Below are positions 5,235 to 12,206 of a stretch of DNA of 13,770 nt, one piece after another; positions within the stretch are counted from its first letter, which is position 1; every line of letters begins with the position of its first letter. Source of the DNA: Nitrospirae bacterium CG2_30_53_67. GTDB lineage: Bacteria; CG2-30-53-67. The DNA lies in contig MNYV01000136.1 in assembly GCA_001873285.1 (NCBI GenBank), positions 1-13,770 on the forward strand. The letters are read 5' to 3'. The notes under the pieces are model-generated. The model had not been told where the DNA came from. It was given only the letters and a program-made list of their open reading frames with translations, and did not search any database. The translations under genes and the position numbers were made by a program.

Positions 5235-6479
5235 ATGCGGCGCAGAGAGCGTGTTTCGGATTTTCTGGGTCTCACCCGAAGCACCGTGGGTGTCCTCTTC
5301 ATGGTCATCCTCGTGGGGATGGGAGAGCGCATGGCCGAGCGCTTTCTTCCCATCTACCTCATGGCCTTGGGAGGAGGGGCTCTCTCCATCGGATTTCTCA
5401 ATGGGATGGACAACCTCCTTTCGGCGCTCTATTCCTTTCCCGGAGGGTATCTCTCCGACCGCATCGGCACGAAGAGGGCCCTGCTCGTTTTCAACATCGT
5501 GGCCATGTGCGGCTTCCTGGTGGTGATTCTGATTCCCGCATGGCAGGCTGTGCTTCTCGGGGCCGTGCTCTTTCTCTCGTGGACTTCGATCTCGCTGCCT
5601 GCGACCATGGGCCTGATCGCCAGGGTGCTCCCCATGCACAAGCGGACCATGGGGGTGACCATGCACTCTCTGGTGAGACGCTTTCCCATGGCCTTGGGAC
5701 CGATTCTCGGCGGTTTGTGCATCGGCTTCTGGGGGGAGAGAAACGGCGTGCGAGCGGCCTTTGCCGCGGCCCTGCTCCTTTCTCTGGCGGCGGTCGTGCT
5801 TCAAGAGAAGCTGATTGAAGAGGAACCGCAGGACTCCACGCGCACGAAAAACCGAGGGGAAAAGAATCCGATGAAGCTCTTCCCGCTCATGAGTCCTGCG
5901 CTCAGGCGCTTGCTGGTCTCAGACGTCCTGGTGCGCTTCTGCGAACAGATCCCCTATGCCTTTGTGGTGGTCTGGTGCATGAAGAGCATTGTCGAACCGG
6001 TCACGGCCCTTCAGTTCGGCATTCTGACGAGCATCGAGATGGCCACGGCCGTGCTTGTTTATATCCCCGTAGCCTATCTGGCCGACCGCAGCGCCAAGAA
6101 GCCTTTTGTGATCATCACCTTTGTCTTTTTCACCCTTTTCCCGCTTGTTCTTCTCTTCTGCCGGTCCTTTGAGTGGCTGGCCCTTGCCTTCATCCTAAGG
6201 GGCCTCAAGGAGTTCGGTGAACCCACTCGAAAGGCCATGATCATGGACCTGGCGCCTGAGAACTGCAAGGCGGGTATGTTCGGCCTCTATTACCTTCTCC
6301 GGGATATCTTCGTTTCCGTGGCCGCGGTCGGCGGGGCTTTTCTATGGCAGATCAGTCCGGCCGTGAATTTTTTCACGGCCTTTGCCTTCGGCGCTGCAGG
6401 AACCATTGGTTTTGCAATCTGGGGCAGGGACCTGAATACGGCCATGCCCGAAGAGAGGCTCGGCCGGCGAGCCGTTTAA
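5235..6479 (+). CDS. MFS transporter, probable efflux protein of the chr operon
   Basis: The 414-residue protein has about twelve hydrophobic segments in two halves joined by a charged central loop near residues 190-215 (EEEPQDSTRTKNRGEKN). The MFS motif A appears as GYLSDRIGTK at 71-80 and in weaker form in the second half as AYLADRSAKKP. It is the last gene of the operon, 104 bases after the ChrB-domain gene, and is followed by a terminator. No ChrA (CHR-family) transporter lies in the window, so this protein is the likely exporter for whatever ChrB senses; chromate is the first guess. The start has only a modest GGGAT purine stretch upstream. Substrate specificity cannot be read from the sequence. 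Confidence 0.85.
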   Translation: MRRRERVSDFLGLTRSTVGVLFMVILVGMGERMAERFLPIYLMALGGGALSIGFLNGMDNLLSALYSFPGGYLSDRIGTKRALLVFNIVAMCGFLVVILIPAWQAVLLGAVLFLSWTSISLPATMGLIARVLPMHKRTMGVTMHSLVRRFPMALGPILGGLCIGFWGERNGVRAAFAAALLLSLAAVVLQEKLIEEEPQDSTRTKNRGEKNPMKLFPLMSPALRRLLVSDVLVRFCEQIPYAFVVVWCMKSIVEPVTALQFGILTSIEMATAVLVYIPVAYLADRSAKKPFVIITFVFFTLFPLVLLFCRSFEWLALAFILRGLKEFGEPTRKAMIMDLAPENCKAGMFGLYYLLRDIFVSVAAVGGAFLWQISPAVNFFTAFAFGAAGTIGFAIWGRDLNTAMPEERLGRRAV

Positions 6480-6516
6480 TTTTGAGCGTGGATCCCCCGG
6501 CCGCCATACTAAATTC

Positions 6517-6546
6517 TTGACGTCCGGTTTGCTTTGGAGATATCTT
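6517..6546 (+). promoter_or_regulatory. possible promoter for a leader upstream of mqnA
   Basis: TTGACG (6517-6522) and TATCTT (6541-6546) are spaced by 18 bases. If used, transcription would start near 6553 and run through the hairpin at 6589-6619 before reaching mqnA at 6650. The -10 match is only fair, so this is tentative. Confidence 0.3.
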
Positions 6547-6588
6547 GTGCGGGACCCTGTCAGAGCGGAATGGCGGAGGATGCGCAGA

Positions 6589-6619
6589 AACGGCAAGCTG
6601 GAAATGCAGGCCGTTTTTT
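6589..6619 (+). terminator. intrinsic terminator (end of chr operon, or attenuator in the mqnA leader)
   Basis: AACGGC (6589-6594) pairs with GCCGTT (6610-6615), extended inside by CTG/CAG (6598-6600 with 6607-6609) across a three-base bulge. The stem runs straight into six T residues at 6614-6619. It lies 110 bases after the MFS stop and 30 bases before mqnA. It most simply ends the chr operon, but it would act as an attenuator if the promoter at 6517-6546 is real. Confidence 0.55.
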
Positions 6620-6649
6620 CAATGGCGCGGCGGGAACAAGAGGGAAATG

Positions 6650-7483
6650 ATGATCCGGATCGGAGAGATTGCCTATGCGAACAGCGCGCCTATCTTTGCC
6701 GCGCTCCGAAGAATGGGTCTGGCGGATCCTTATGAATTCATCCCTGGGGAGCCCGCTGAACTCAATCGCATGCTCTATGCCGGTGAAATTGATCTCGCCC
6801 CCTGTTCTTCTTTTGAGTATGGGCTTCATCCGGCAAACTATTTTCTGATTCCGGATCTTTCGATCTCATCGGACCATGAGGTGGAAAGCGTGCTCCTGAT
6901 CTCCCGCTTGCCGATCGAGGACCTTCACGGGAAGATGATCCTCCTCTCTCCGGCCTCGGCCAGCTCCAATGCATTGATCCGGATCCTGCTGGAGAAACGC
7001 TATCAAGCCGGATGCGCCTACCGGTTTCCCGAAGAGGGCCCTCACCGGTCCGGCTTTGAGGCGAATGCCCGGATCATGATCGGGAATCCGGCGCTCAAGG
7101 TCTACCTGGGGAAAAACAGGAGCCGGCCCGGATACGTCTATGACCTCTCCCTCCTCTGGCGGGATTTTACCGGCCTACCCTTTGTGTTCGCCCTATGGAT
7201 CATCCGGCGTGAGGCCGTGCTCAGGGAGAAAGAAGAGATCGCCAGGTTGGTCCAGTCGCTTTACAGGGCAAGAGGATTCGCCGAGTCTCACTTCCATGAG
7301 ATGGCCGGTGAGTTTGAAAAGGCTCTGGAGATTCCGGCAGAAGATCTGGTCCGGTACTGGGAGAGCATCTCTTTCGATCTCAATGAGGAAAAGATCAAAA
7401 GCCTGAAATCCTATTTCGATTATGCAGAAGAGCTCGGATTGATCCCCAAGAGCCCCCCCCTTGTTTTTTTCATAGGGGCATGA
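6650..7483 (+). CDS. mqnA: MqnA, chorismate dehydratase (futalosine menaquinone pathway)
   Basis: MqnA converts chorismate to 3-[(1-carboxyvinyl)oxy]benzoate, the first committed step of the futalosine route to menaquinone, in the cytoplasm. The 277-residue product shows the family pattern: MIRIGEIAYANSAPIFA at the N-terminus, the anion-binding serine run SPASASSNAL (100-109), IMIGNPALK (142-150) and the diagnostic DLSLLWRDFTGLPFVFALW beginning at residue 165 (about residues 165-183). Two ATGs occur in tandem at 6647 and 6650. I chose 6650 because the AAGAGGG site at 6638-6644 is then five bases away rather than two. No other mqn gene is in the window. This implies a menaquinone-using respiratory organism. 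Confidence 0.92.
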   Translation: MIRIGEIAYANSAPIFAALRRMGLADPYEFIPGEPAELNRMLYAGEIDLAPCSSFEYGLHPANYFLIPDLSISSDHEVESVLLISRLPIEDLHGKMILLSPASASSNALIRILLEKRYQAGCAYRFPEEGPHRSGFEANARIMIGNPALKVYLGKNRSRPGYVYDLSLLWRDFTGLPFVFALWIIRREAVLREKEEIARLVQSLYRARGFAESHFHEMAGEFEKALEIPAEDLVRYWESISFDLNEEKIKSLKSYFDYAEELGLIPKSPPLVFFIGA

Positions 7484-7511
7484 AAAAAACCGGGTATAAT
7501 GCCGGATATGT

Positions 7512-7543
7512 ATTCCTATGGCACAATAATTTTTCTTAGGAAT
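7512..7543. repeat. inverted repeat in the mqnA to thiamine-binding gene gap
   Basis: ATTCCTA (7512-7518) and TAGGAAT (7537-7543) form a perfect 7-bp inverted repeat with an 18-base spacer, 36 bases before the next start codon. A TATAAT lies just upstream at 7495-7500 but without a recognisable -35. It could be an operator or an mRNA hairpin; nothing more can be said. Confidence 0.25.
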
Positions 7544-7578
7544 GAAAGATTGTATGAACAATGTAAGGAGGGTTGAGT

Positions 7579-7881
7579 ATGATTGCCGAACTTTCCATTA
7601 TTCCCTTGGGCCGCGGGGCCAGTATCAGCCCGGAGATAGCCAAGGTCATCAAGATCATCGATCAAAGCGGCATCTCTTACAAGGTCCATTCCATGGGGAC
7701 CGCGCTCGAAGGAGACTGGGACAGGGTCATGGACCTGATCAAGTCGTGCCATCAGGAGGCGCTCAAGGATTCGGAGCGGGTTTACACGATCATCACCATT
7801 GATGACCGGAAGGGGAAGACGGACCGGATCCATGGCAAGGTCGCATCGCTTGAGGCCAAGGTCGGGAAGAAACTGCCGTAA
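7579..7881 (+). CDS. MTH1187/YkoF-type thiamine-binding family protein
   Basis: The 100-residue protein is the single ferredoxin-like domain of the MTH1187 (UPF0045, thiamine-binding) family. It begins with AELSIIPLGRGASISPEIAK and contains the family's YKVHSMGTALEGDWDRVMDLI and RVYTIITIDDRKGK. Relatives form tetramers and bind thiamine or hydroxymethylpyrimidine derivatives in the cytosol; their physiological role is uncertain. A TTG six bases upstream is in frame, but the ATG at 7579 is better placed relative to the strong AAGGAGG at 7565-7571. Length is normal for the family. Confidence 0.85.
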   Translation: MIAELSIIPLGRGASISPEIAKVIKIIDQSGISYKVHSMGTALEGDWDRVMDLIKSCHQEALKDSERVYTIITIDDRKGKTDRIHGKVASLEAKVGKKLP

Positions 7882-7916
7882 TCCCCGCGGCGCCCCTCTC
7901 ATTGAGCAATTTTTTC

Positions 7917-7944
7917 TTGAAGTTTTTGACGATTGTGGTATAGT
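7917..7944 (+). promoter_or_regulatory. probable sigma70-type promoter of pdaD
   Basis: TTGAAG (7917-7922) and TATAGT (7939-7944) are spaced by 16 bases. The predicted start near 7951 leaves a leader of about 50 bases before pdaD. A TTGACG at 7927-7932 is too close to the -10 to serve it. Confidence 0.45.
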
Positions 7945-8002
7945 GCAACCCGTTTTGCGGCTATTTTATCTTGCGGCATAGACCAAAGGGGGGGAGAGAA
8001 AG

Positions 8003-8548
8003 ATGACTAGGGTTCCGAAGAAGGTCTTTTTCACAAACGGCGTGGGCACGCATACTGAAGAGCTTCAATCCTTTGAGCTGGCGCTGCGGGATGCCGGTAT
8101 TGAAAAGTTCAACCTGGTCCAGGTCTCCAGTATCCTTCCCCCGGGCTGCAAGAGGATCTCCCGCAAGGAAGGTTTGAATCTGCTCGAGCCCGGTGAGATT
8201 GTCTATTGCGTTCTTGCGCGCTGTGCCAGCAGCGAACCCCGCCGTCTGCTGGCCGCCTCGGTAGGCTGCGCAGTCCCCATAGACAAGAGGATGTACGGCT
8301 ACCTGAGTGAATACCATGCCTTCGGGACGACCGACCATGCGGCCGGGGAGTACTCCGAAGACCTGGCCGCAGCGATGCTGGCCTCAACCCTGGGCATTGA
8401 ATTCGACGAAGAAAAGAGCTGGGATGAAAAGCGGGAGATCTGGAAGATCAGCGGGAAGATCGTCCACACCAGCAACATCACGCAGTCGGCCATTGTCAAG
8501 AAAGGGTACTACACCTCGGTGGTGGCGGCGGCGGTCTTCGTGTTCTGA
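8003..8548 (+). CDS. pdaD: pyruvoyl-dependent arginine decarboxylase
   Basis: This enzyme decarboxylates arginine to agmatine, the entry to polyamines in organisms lacking the PLP-dependent form. The 181-residue proenzyme shows the N-terminal [17 protein letters not shown], then [12 protein letters not shown], in which cleavage between S42 and S43 would release a short beta chain and leave a pyruvoyl group on the alpha chain. Further family segments are [23 protein letters not shown] and the C-terminal [21 protein letters not shown] site precedes the ATG. It has its own promoter and converges on the next gene with only 18 bases between stops. No agmatine-using gene is nearby. Confidence 0.93.
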   Translation: MTRVPKKVFFTNGVGTHTEELQSFELALRDAGIEKFNLVQVSSILPPGCKRISRKEGLNLLEPGEIVYCVLARCASSEPRRLLAASVGCAVPIDKRMYGYLSEYHAFGTTDHAAGEYSEDLAAAMLASTLGIEFDEEKSWDEKREIWKISGKIVHTSNITQSAIVKKGYYTSVVAAAVFVF

Positions 8549-8566
8549 TGGAAGAGGAGGCTTTTT

Positions 8567-8848
8567 CTACCGGTTCTCCGTAATCATCAAGGACAACTTC
8601 TCAAGACCCTCCTGATCCAGCCACCCCCCGCCGCAGGATCGGCAGCGCTGGATCCTGAAAGAGCCCTTCCAATCCTCCTTGAGCCCTGTTTTACACAGCG
8701 GACAAAGGAGTTCATCGGGGGCGGCCTCGATCTCTTCCTTCTTATCCTTGGACCCGGCCTTCTTTTCCAGCCACTCCCGGTGTTTTTTCAAGAAGTAGTC
8801 TTCCTCTTTCCCTTTCTCTATTTCTTCCCACTGTTCCTTTTTCCTCAT
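8567..8848 (-). CDS. small zinc-ribbon (zf-TFIIB-type) protein
   Basis: The 93-residue protein has a strongly charged helical N-terminal half (residues 1-45, Lys/Glu-rich with EEDYFLKKHREWLEKK). Its C-terminal zf-TFIIB zinc ribbon has CPLC at 49-52 and CRSCGGGWLD at 69-78, giving four zinc ligands C49, C52, C69 and C72. The 'CRSCGGxWLDxxELexL' ending is typical of this family, whose functions are mostly unknown. Its start lies 33 bases beyond the ktrA stop on the same strand, so it is probably the last gene of the ktr operon. AAGGGA precedes the ATG. Confidence 0.85.
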   Translation of the reverse strand: MRKKEQWEEIEKGKEEDYFLKKHREWLEKKAGSKDKKEEIEAAPDELLCPLCKTGLKEDWKGSFRIQRCRSCGGGWLDQEGLEKLSLMITENR

Positions 8849-8880
8849 AGCGGTTCCCTTGTAAGGGGGCTCTATCAGAC

Positions 8881-9537
8881 CTATAATGACTGGACCCGTT
8901 CCAGATCACTGTTCTTTCCGATCAGGATCATGAGGTCGCTGTCTTTGATGACCTTATCCGGATCAATGACCAGTTCCACTTTGTCTTCGATCATGTCCTT
9001 GATCGCGATGATCTGGACCCCGAATTTTTTTCTGAGTTCCAGATCCCGGATCTTATGGCCGACAATTTTATTGGATGGGGCCACCTCCTGGATGCTGTAT
9101 CCCTCGACAAAGGGGATGTAATCGATGATGTTCTTTGCGCTGATGCGCTGGGCAAGGCGGATGGCCACGTCTTTCTCCGGAAAAATCACTTCAGCCGCGC
9201 CCAGTTGAGAAAGGATCTTTCCATGATCCTCTTCGTTAGCCTTGGCAATGATATTTTTGATGCCCATCTCCTTGAGGTAGAGGGTGGCCAGGATGCTCGC
9301 CTCCAGGGATTCTCCCATCGCAATGACGGCTACATCCTTGTCATCGAGGCCGAGTGACTGGAGGACCTCCTTGTTGGTGACATCTGCGACCATGGCTCGT
9401 GATGCAAATTCCTTCGCGCGTTGCACCAGTTCTTTATCACGGTCCAGTACAATGACCTCCATGCCGGCGTCATAGAGGGTTTTTGCCACGTTGCTTCCGA
9501 ACATCCCCAAGCCGATGATCACAAATTGCTGTTTCAT
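8881..9537 (-). CDS. ktrA: KtrA/TrkA, RCK regulatory subunit of potassium uptake
   Basis: The 218-residue cytosolic protein has one RCK_N Rossmann domain with GLGMFG (residues 9-14) for the nucleotide and an acidic D32 at the end of beta-2 (VIVLDRD). An RCK_C domain follows from about residue 135. One RCK pair is the KtrA size; TrkA proper is twice as long. KtrA forms an octameric ring that gates KtrB according to ATP or ADP. The ATG at 9537 was chosen because the Rossmann strand begins directly after it and an AAGGG lies upstream; a longer reading to 9594 adds a non-conserved polar tail. It follows ktrB after 216 bases. Confidence 0.9.
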   Translation of the reverse strand: MKQQFVIIGLGMFGSNVAKTLYDAGMEVIVLDRDKELVQRAKEFASRAMVADVTNKEVLQSLGLDDKDVAVIAMGESLEASILATLYLKEMGIKNIIAKANEEDHGKILSQLGAAEVIFPEKDVAIRLAQRISAKNIIDYIPFVEGYSIQEVAPSNKIVGHKIRDLELRKKFGVQIIAIKDMIEDKVELVIDPDKVIKDSDLMILIGKNSDLERVQSL

Positions 9538-9699
9538 AGGATTTCCCTTTTCGGTTGCTCTCCCATTCCGTTGGCTGGAAGTGTTACGCTTCACGTGCCC
9601 CGCTTTTCTCTATTTTTGTCGTTAGATCCCGGCATCTCCTTGAATCTATTCTTGCCGGGCCGGGACCCTCTGCGACGGCTACTACACTGAGGCATCTTG

Positions 9700-9747
9700 G
9701 GGTCGAGGATTCCAGGGTTCCAGTGGTTCCCTTGACCCCTTGACCCC
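9700..9747. repeat. degenerate tandem array with 8-bp period
   Basis: Six consecutive 8-base units can be written: GGGTCGAG, GATTCCAG, GGTTCCAG, TGGTTCCC, TTGACCCC, TTGACCCC. The last two are identical and the others share the TTCC or TGACC core. It sits in the spacer between the ktrB stop and the ktrA start, so it is transcribed in the ktr mRNA. Similar 8-mer strings of TTGACCCC/TTCCAG type occur in spacers of other environmental genomes in my experience; function unknown. Confidence 0.4.
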
Positions 9748-9753
9748 TTTCTT

Positions 9754-11133
9754 TTACCCTACCATAATATTTTCTTCGGGATATGTAAAGCCCTCGTCTC
9801 TTTTTTCACTTGTAATGGCAAGGGCAATGGTAATGGGTCCCAGCCGCCCGACAAACATCAGGACCATGAGAATCAGTTTTCCGGGAACCGACAACGACGG
9901 GGTCACGCCCGTAGAGAGCCCGACGGTGCCGAATGCAGAGACCGTTTCAAAGAGGTATTGGATGAAAAGGCCTCGGCTCTCCGTAACCGGAATATCCCCG
10001 GCGTCCGTGATCATCAAGGCCAGGGTGGAGAGGATGACCAATAATATAGATGCAAGAAAGATGGAGATCGTGCGTGATACGGCGCCGGCCGGAACCGTCC
10101 GTCCGAAAATAAAGGTCTCCGAACGGTTTTTCCATTTTGCCAGAGCCATAGCCAGGAGCACGGCAAAAGAGGTGGTCTTGATCCCTCCCCCGGTGGAGCC
10201 TGGAGATGCCCCGATAAACATGAAAAAGATCGTGAAAAGGAGCGTTCCGTTGGTCAGAAGGTTGTAATCCATGGTGTTGAATCCTGCGGTTCTGGGCGTG
10301 ACCGACTGAAAAAGAGAGATCAGGATTTTTTCCCCGAAGGGGACGCCTGAAAGGGCGTGGCGCCATTCGAGCATGAGGAATATAACCAGCCCTGAGAGGA
10401 CCAGGGAGGAAGTGGTCACAAGAACGATACGGCTGTGCAGGGAGAGCCGGGCCCTTTTCTTCCGGGTCAGCCGGTTGTTGATATATTGTCGTATATCTTG
10501 GACAACCACAAAGCCGAGCCCTCCTGAAATAATCAGCAGGACCATGACGGCATTGATCCAGGGATCGTCCCGGAAGTCCATCAAACTTCGGGAGAAGAGA
10601 GAGAGGCCGGCATTGCAGAAAGCGGAAACAGAATGAAACAAGGCATTATAAAGGGCCTCTCGCGGCGGGAAAAAGAAACTCCACCGGATGAAGAGGAATA
10701 TAAGGCCGATTCCCTCGAACAGGATCGTCACTAAGAAAACATTTTTAATGAGACTAAGGAGCCCTTGGCCCAGTTTGTACGAGAGGGTCCCTTGAATCGC
10801 TTCTTTCCCCCTGAACGAAAGCTTTTTACCGAGAAGGAGCATCACCACGGTGGTGTAGGTCATGATACCGAGGCCGCCGAGCTGGATCATGAGAAGGAGG
10901 ATCATCTGACCGGTTGTGTTGAAACGGGTTCCGATATCGACCACGGAAAGTCCGGTCACGCAGACCGCGGATGTGGCCGTAAACAGGGCGTCAATTATGG
11001 ATATGTGCCCTTCACGCAGAGAAAATGGGGCGTGCAGGAATATTCCTCCGGCCAGAATGGTGAGCACGAAGCTTCCAATCAGGAGGAAATTGGGATGGAT
11101 CTGTTGCAGCATTCTGGAAGGTCTGATCTGCAT
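9754..11133 (-). CDS. ktrB: KtrB/TrkH-family potassium channel subunit
   Basis: This 459-residue membrane protein has the four pore repeats of the Trk/Ktr/HKT superfamily. Selectivity-filter glycines are visible in CVTGLS (58-63), CNAGLS (173-178), RTAGFN (281-286) and GTVGLS (402-407). The glycine-rich gating loop of the third repeat is GASPGSTGGG at 308-317. Length and partner (a single-RCK KtrA) fit KtrB better than the longer TrkH. It imports potassium, probably sodium-coupled. An alternative start at 11112 is possible, and neither it nor 11133 has a convincing ribosome site. The 269-base divergent gap to the next gene shows no hairpin or motif I can support. Confidence 0.9.
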   Translation of the reverse strand: MQIRPSRMLQQIHPNFLLIGSFVLTILAGGIFLHAPFSLREGHISIIDALFTATSAVCVTGLSVVDIGTRFNTTGQMILLLMIQLGGLGIMTYTTVVMLLLGKKLSFRGKEAIQGTLSYKLGQGLLSLIKNVFLVTILFEGIGLIFLFIRWSFFFPPREALYNALFHSVSAFCNAGLSLFSRSLMDFRDDPWINAVMVLLIISGGLGFVVVQDIRQYINNRLTRKKRARLSLHSRIVLVTTSSLVLSGLVIFLMLEWRHALSGVPFGEKILISLFQSVTPRTAGFNTMDYNLLTNGTLLFTIFFMFIGASPGSTGGGIKTTSFAVLLAMALAKWKNRSETFIFGRTVPAGAVSRTISIFLASILLVILSTLALMITDAGDIPVTESRGLFIQYLFETVSAFGTVGLSTGVTPSLSVPGKLILMVLMFVGRLGPITIALAITSEKRDEGFTYPEENIMVG

Positions 11134-11402
11134 AGTTTGTGTTTATATCTTATGTTTCAGCGCCGGGATTGATGGTCTCGTAAGAAATCTTATCCCATCC
11201 CCGCAAAAACACCGGGATCTGCGGCAAGGGAGAGGGATCTTTTGGACTTTTTACGAGTTCATCAGGATTCTCCGCTTACATACACAGCGGATGCATCATA
11301 ACCTCATTCAACATAGATGGTCAAGATCGTTTTTTCTAACAAAAAAACCTTTATTTGTATCGTATCTCCGGTTATGGTAAATTGTGACAAAAGGAGTGAT
11401 CC

Positions 11403-12059
11403 ATGAATGCCATCAAACGGCTTCTTGCAAAAGGAACGGCCAGCCACTTTGTCAGGATCTCCTTTGCCATGCCCGGCTTTTTGAAGACGCAGGGATTTGC
11501 GCATTGGATGAACAGGATCTTTTCCGGGCTGGCGCCGGCGTACGACCGGATCGGATCAAGGCTTGCATCCGAATCCGTGTTCCTGGGCCCCCTGGAGAAG
11601 GCGTCTCAGGGCTTGAAGGAGCCCCCCGAAAGCGTTCTGGACCTTGCCTGCGGCACCGGCCTCGCAACATTCCGGCTGAAGCATCTTTTTCCGGGATCCC
11701 TGGCCGTGGGGGCCGATCTTTCCACAGAGATGATTCAGATCATGAAGCGCAAGGCCCGAGATGCCGGCCTGAACGGGCTTTTTGCCCTGGTCTGCAATTC
11801 AGCCGAGCTCCCCTTCGGCGGCGACCGGTTTGATCTGGTGATCACGCAGAATGCGCCCCCCTATCCCGAGGAGATGGTCCGGGTGCTCCGGCCAGGAGGA
11901 AGGATCTTCCTGCTCTATTCTTTTGTCTATCTCCCCCTGGTTCGGAACGCGGTGACCGAACGGTTGAAGAGACTGAACCTTGAGGAGGTCACGGTCGTGC
12001 AGGCCGGGGAGGGCATGGCCGCCACCGCCCGGAAGCCTGTAATGTCGTGTCACGTCTAA
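11403..12059 (+). CDS. class I SAM-dependent methyltransferase
   Basis: The 218-residue protein has a Rossmann methyltransferase core: motif I VLDLACGTG at 78-86, the acidic end of strand 2 in VGADLS (102-107), motif IV region FDLVITQNAPPYPEEM, and RVLRPGGRIFLLYS. The first 60 residues form an extension with MNRIFSGLAPAYDRIGS, which resembles the UbiE/MenG-like 'F-D-x-x-A-x-x-Y-D' substrate-side helix. Menaquinone methylation is therefore one possibility, given mqnA nearby, but the sequence is too generic to assign. A strong AAAAGGAG at 11389-11396 precedes the ATG. It is divergent from ktrB. Confidence 0.8.
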   Translation: MNAIKRLLAKGTASHFVRISFAMPGFLKTQGFAHWMNRIFSGLAPAYDRIGSRLASESVFLGPLEKASQGLKEPPESVLDLACGTGLATFRLKHLFPGSLAVGADLSTEMIQIMKRKARDAGLNGLFALVCNSAELPFGGDRFDLVITQNAPPYPEEMVRVLRPGGRIFLLYSFVYLPLVRNAVTERLKRLNLEEVTVVQAGEGMAATARKPVMSCHV

Positions 12060-12079
12060 AATGACGTATCCCGTTTTCC

Positions 12080-12156
12080 CCATCACCTCAATCCCCAAGG
12101 GGAGAGGAAGTTCAAACATTCCTTCTCCCCATAGGGGAGAAGGTTAGGATGAGGGG
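12080..12156. repeat. REP-like pair of inverted palindromic units
   Basis: The spacer holds a perfect 10-bp hairpin, CCTTCTCCCC (12121-12130) with GGGGAGAAGG (12134-12143) across a three-base loop, and a second palindrome TCCCCAAGGGGA at 12092-12103. The flanks, CCCCATCACCTCAATC on the left and the reverse complement of GGTTAGGATGAGGGGG on the right, resemble each other, so the two units are diverged copies in opposite orientation. Without a T-run it is a poor terminator. It matches the CCCTCACCCTAACCCTCTCCC-type intergenic repeat common in many bacteria. Confidence 0.55.
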
Positions 12157-12206
12157 GCGGCATAAAAAAGACACTACAAGGCTGACACGATAGTAGGGGC
12201 ATCCTG

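Noticed and set aside
5220-5804. Minus-strand His/Gly/Glu-rich open frame of 194 residues
   Set aside because: The odd composition is what results from reading the MFS gene's hydrophobic codons on the other strand.
7452-7470. C8 and T7 homopolymers near the end of mqnA as a terminator or phase-variation tract
   Set aside because: They are inside the last codons with only a 4-bp CAAG/CTTG stem, and slippage would change just a few C-terminal residues.
11329-11348. T-run/A-run inverted repeat in the ktrB-methyltransferase gap
   Set aside because: It is an A/T-only stem with a bulge; too weak to call a terminator or operator.
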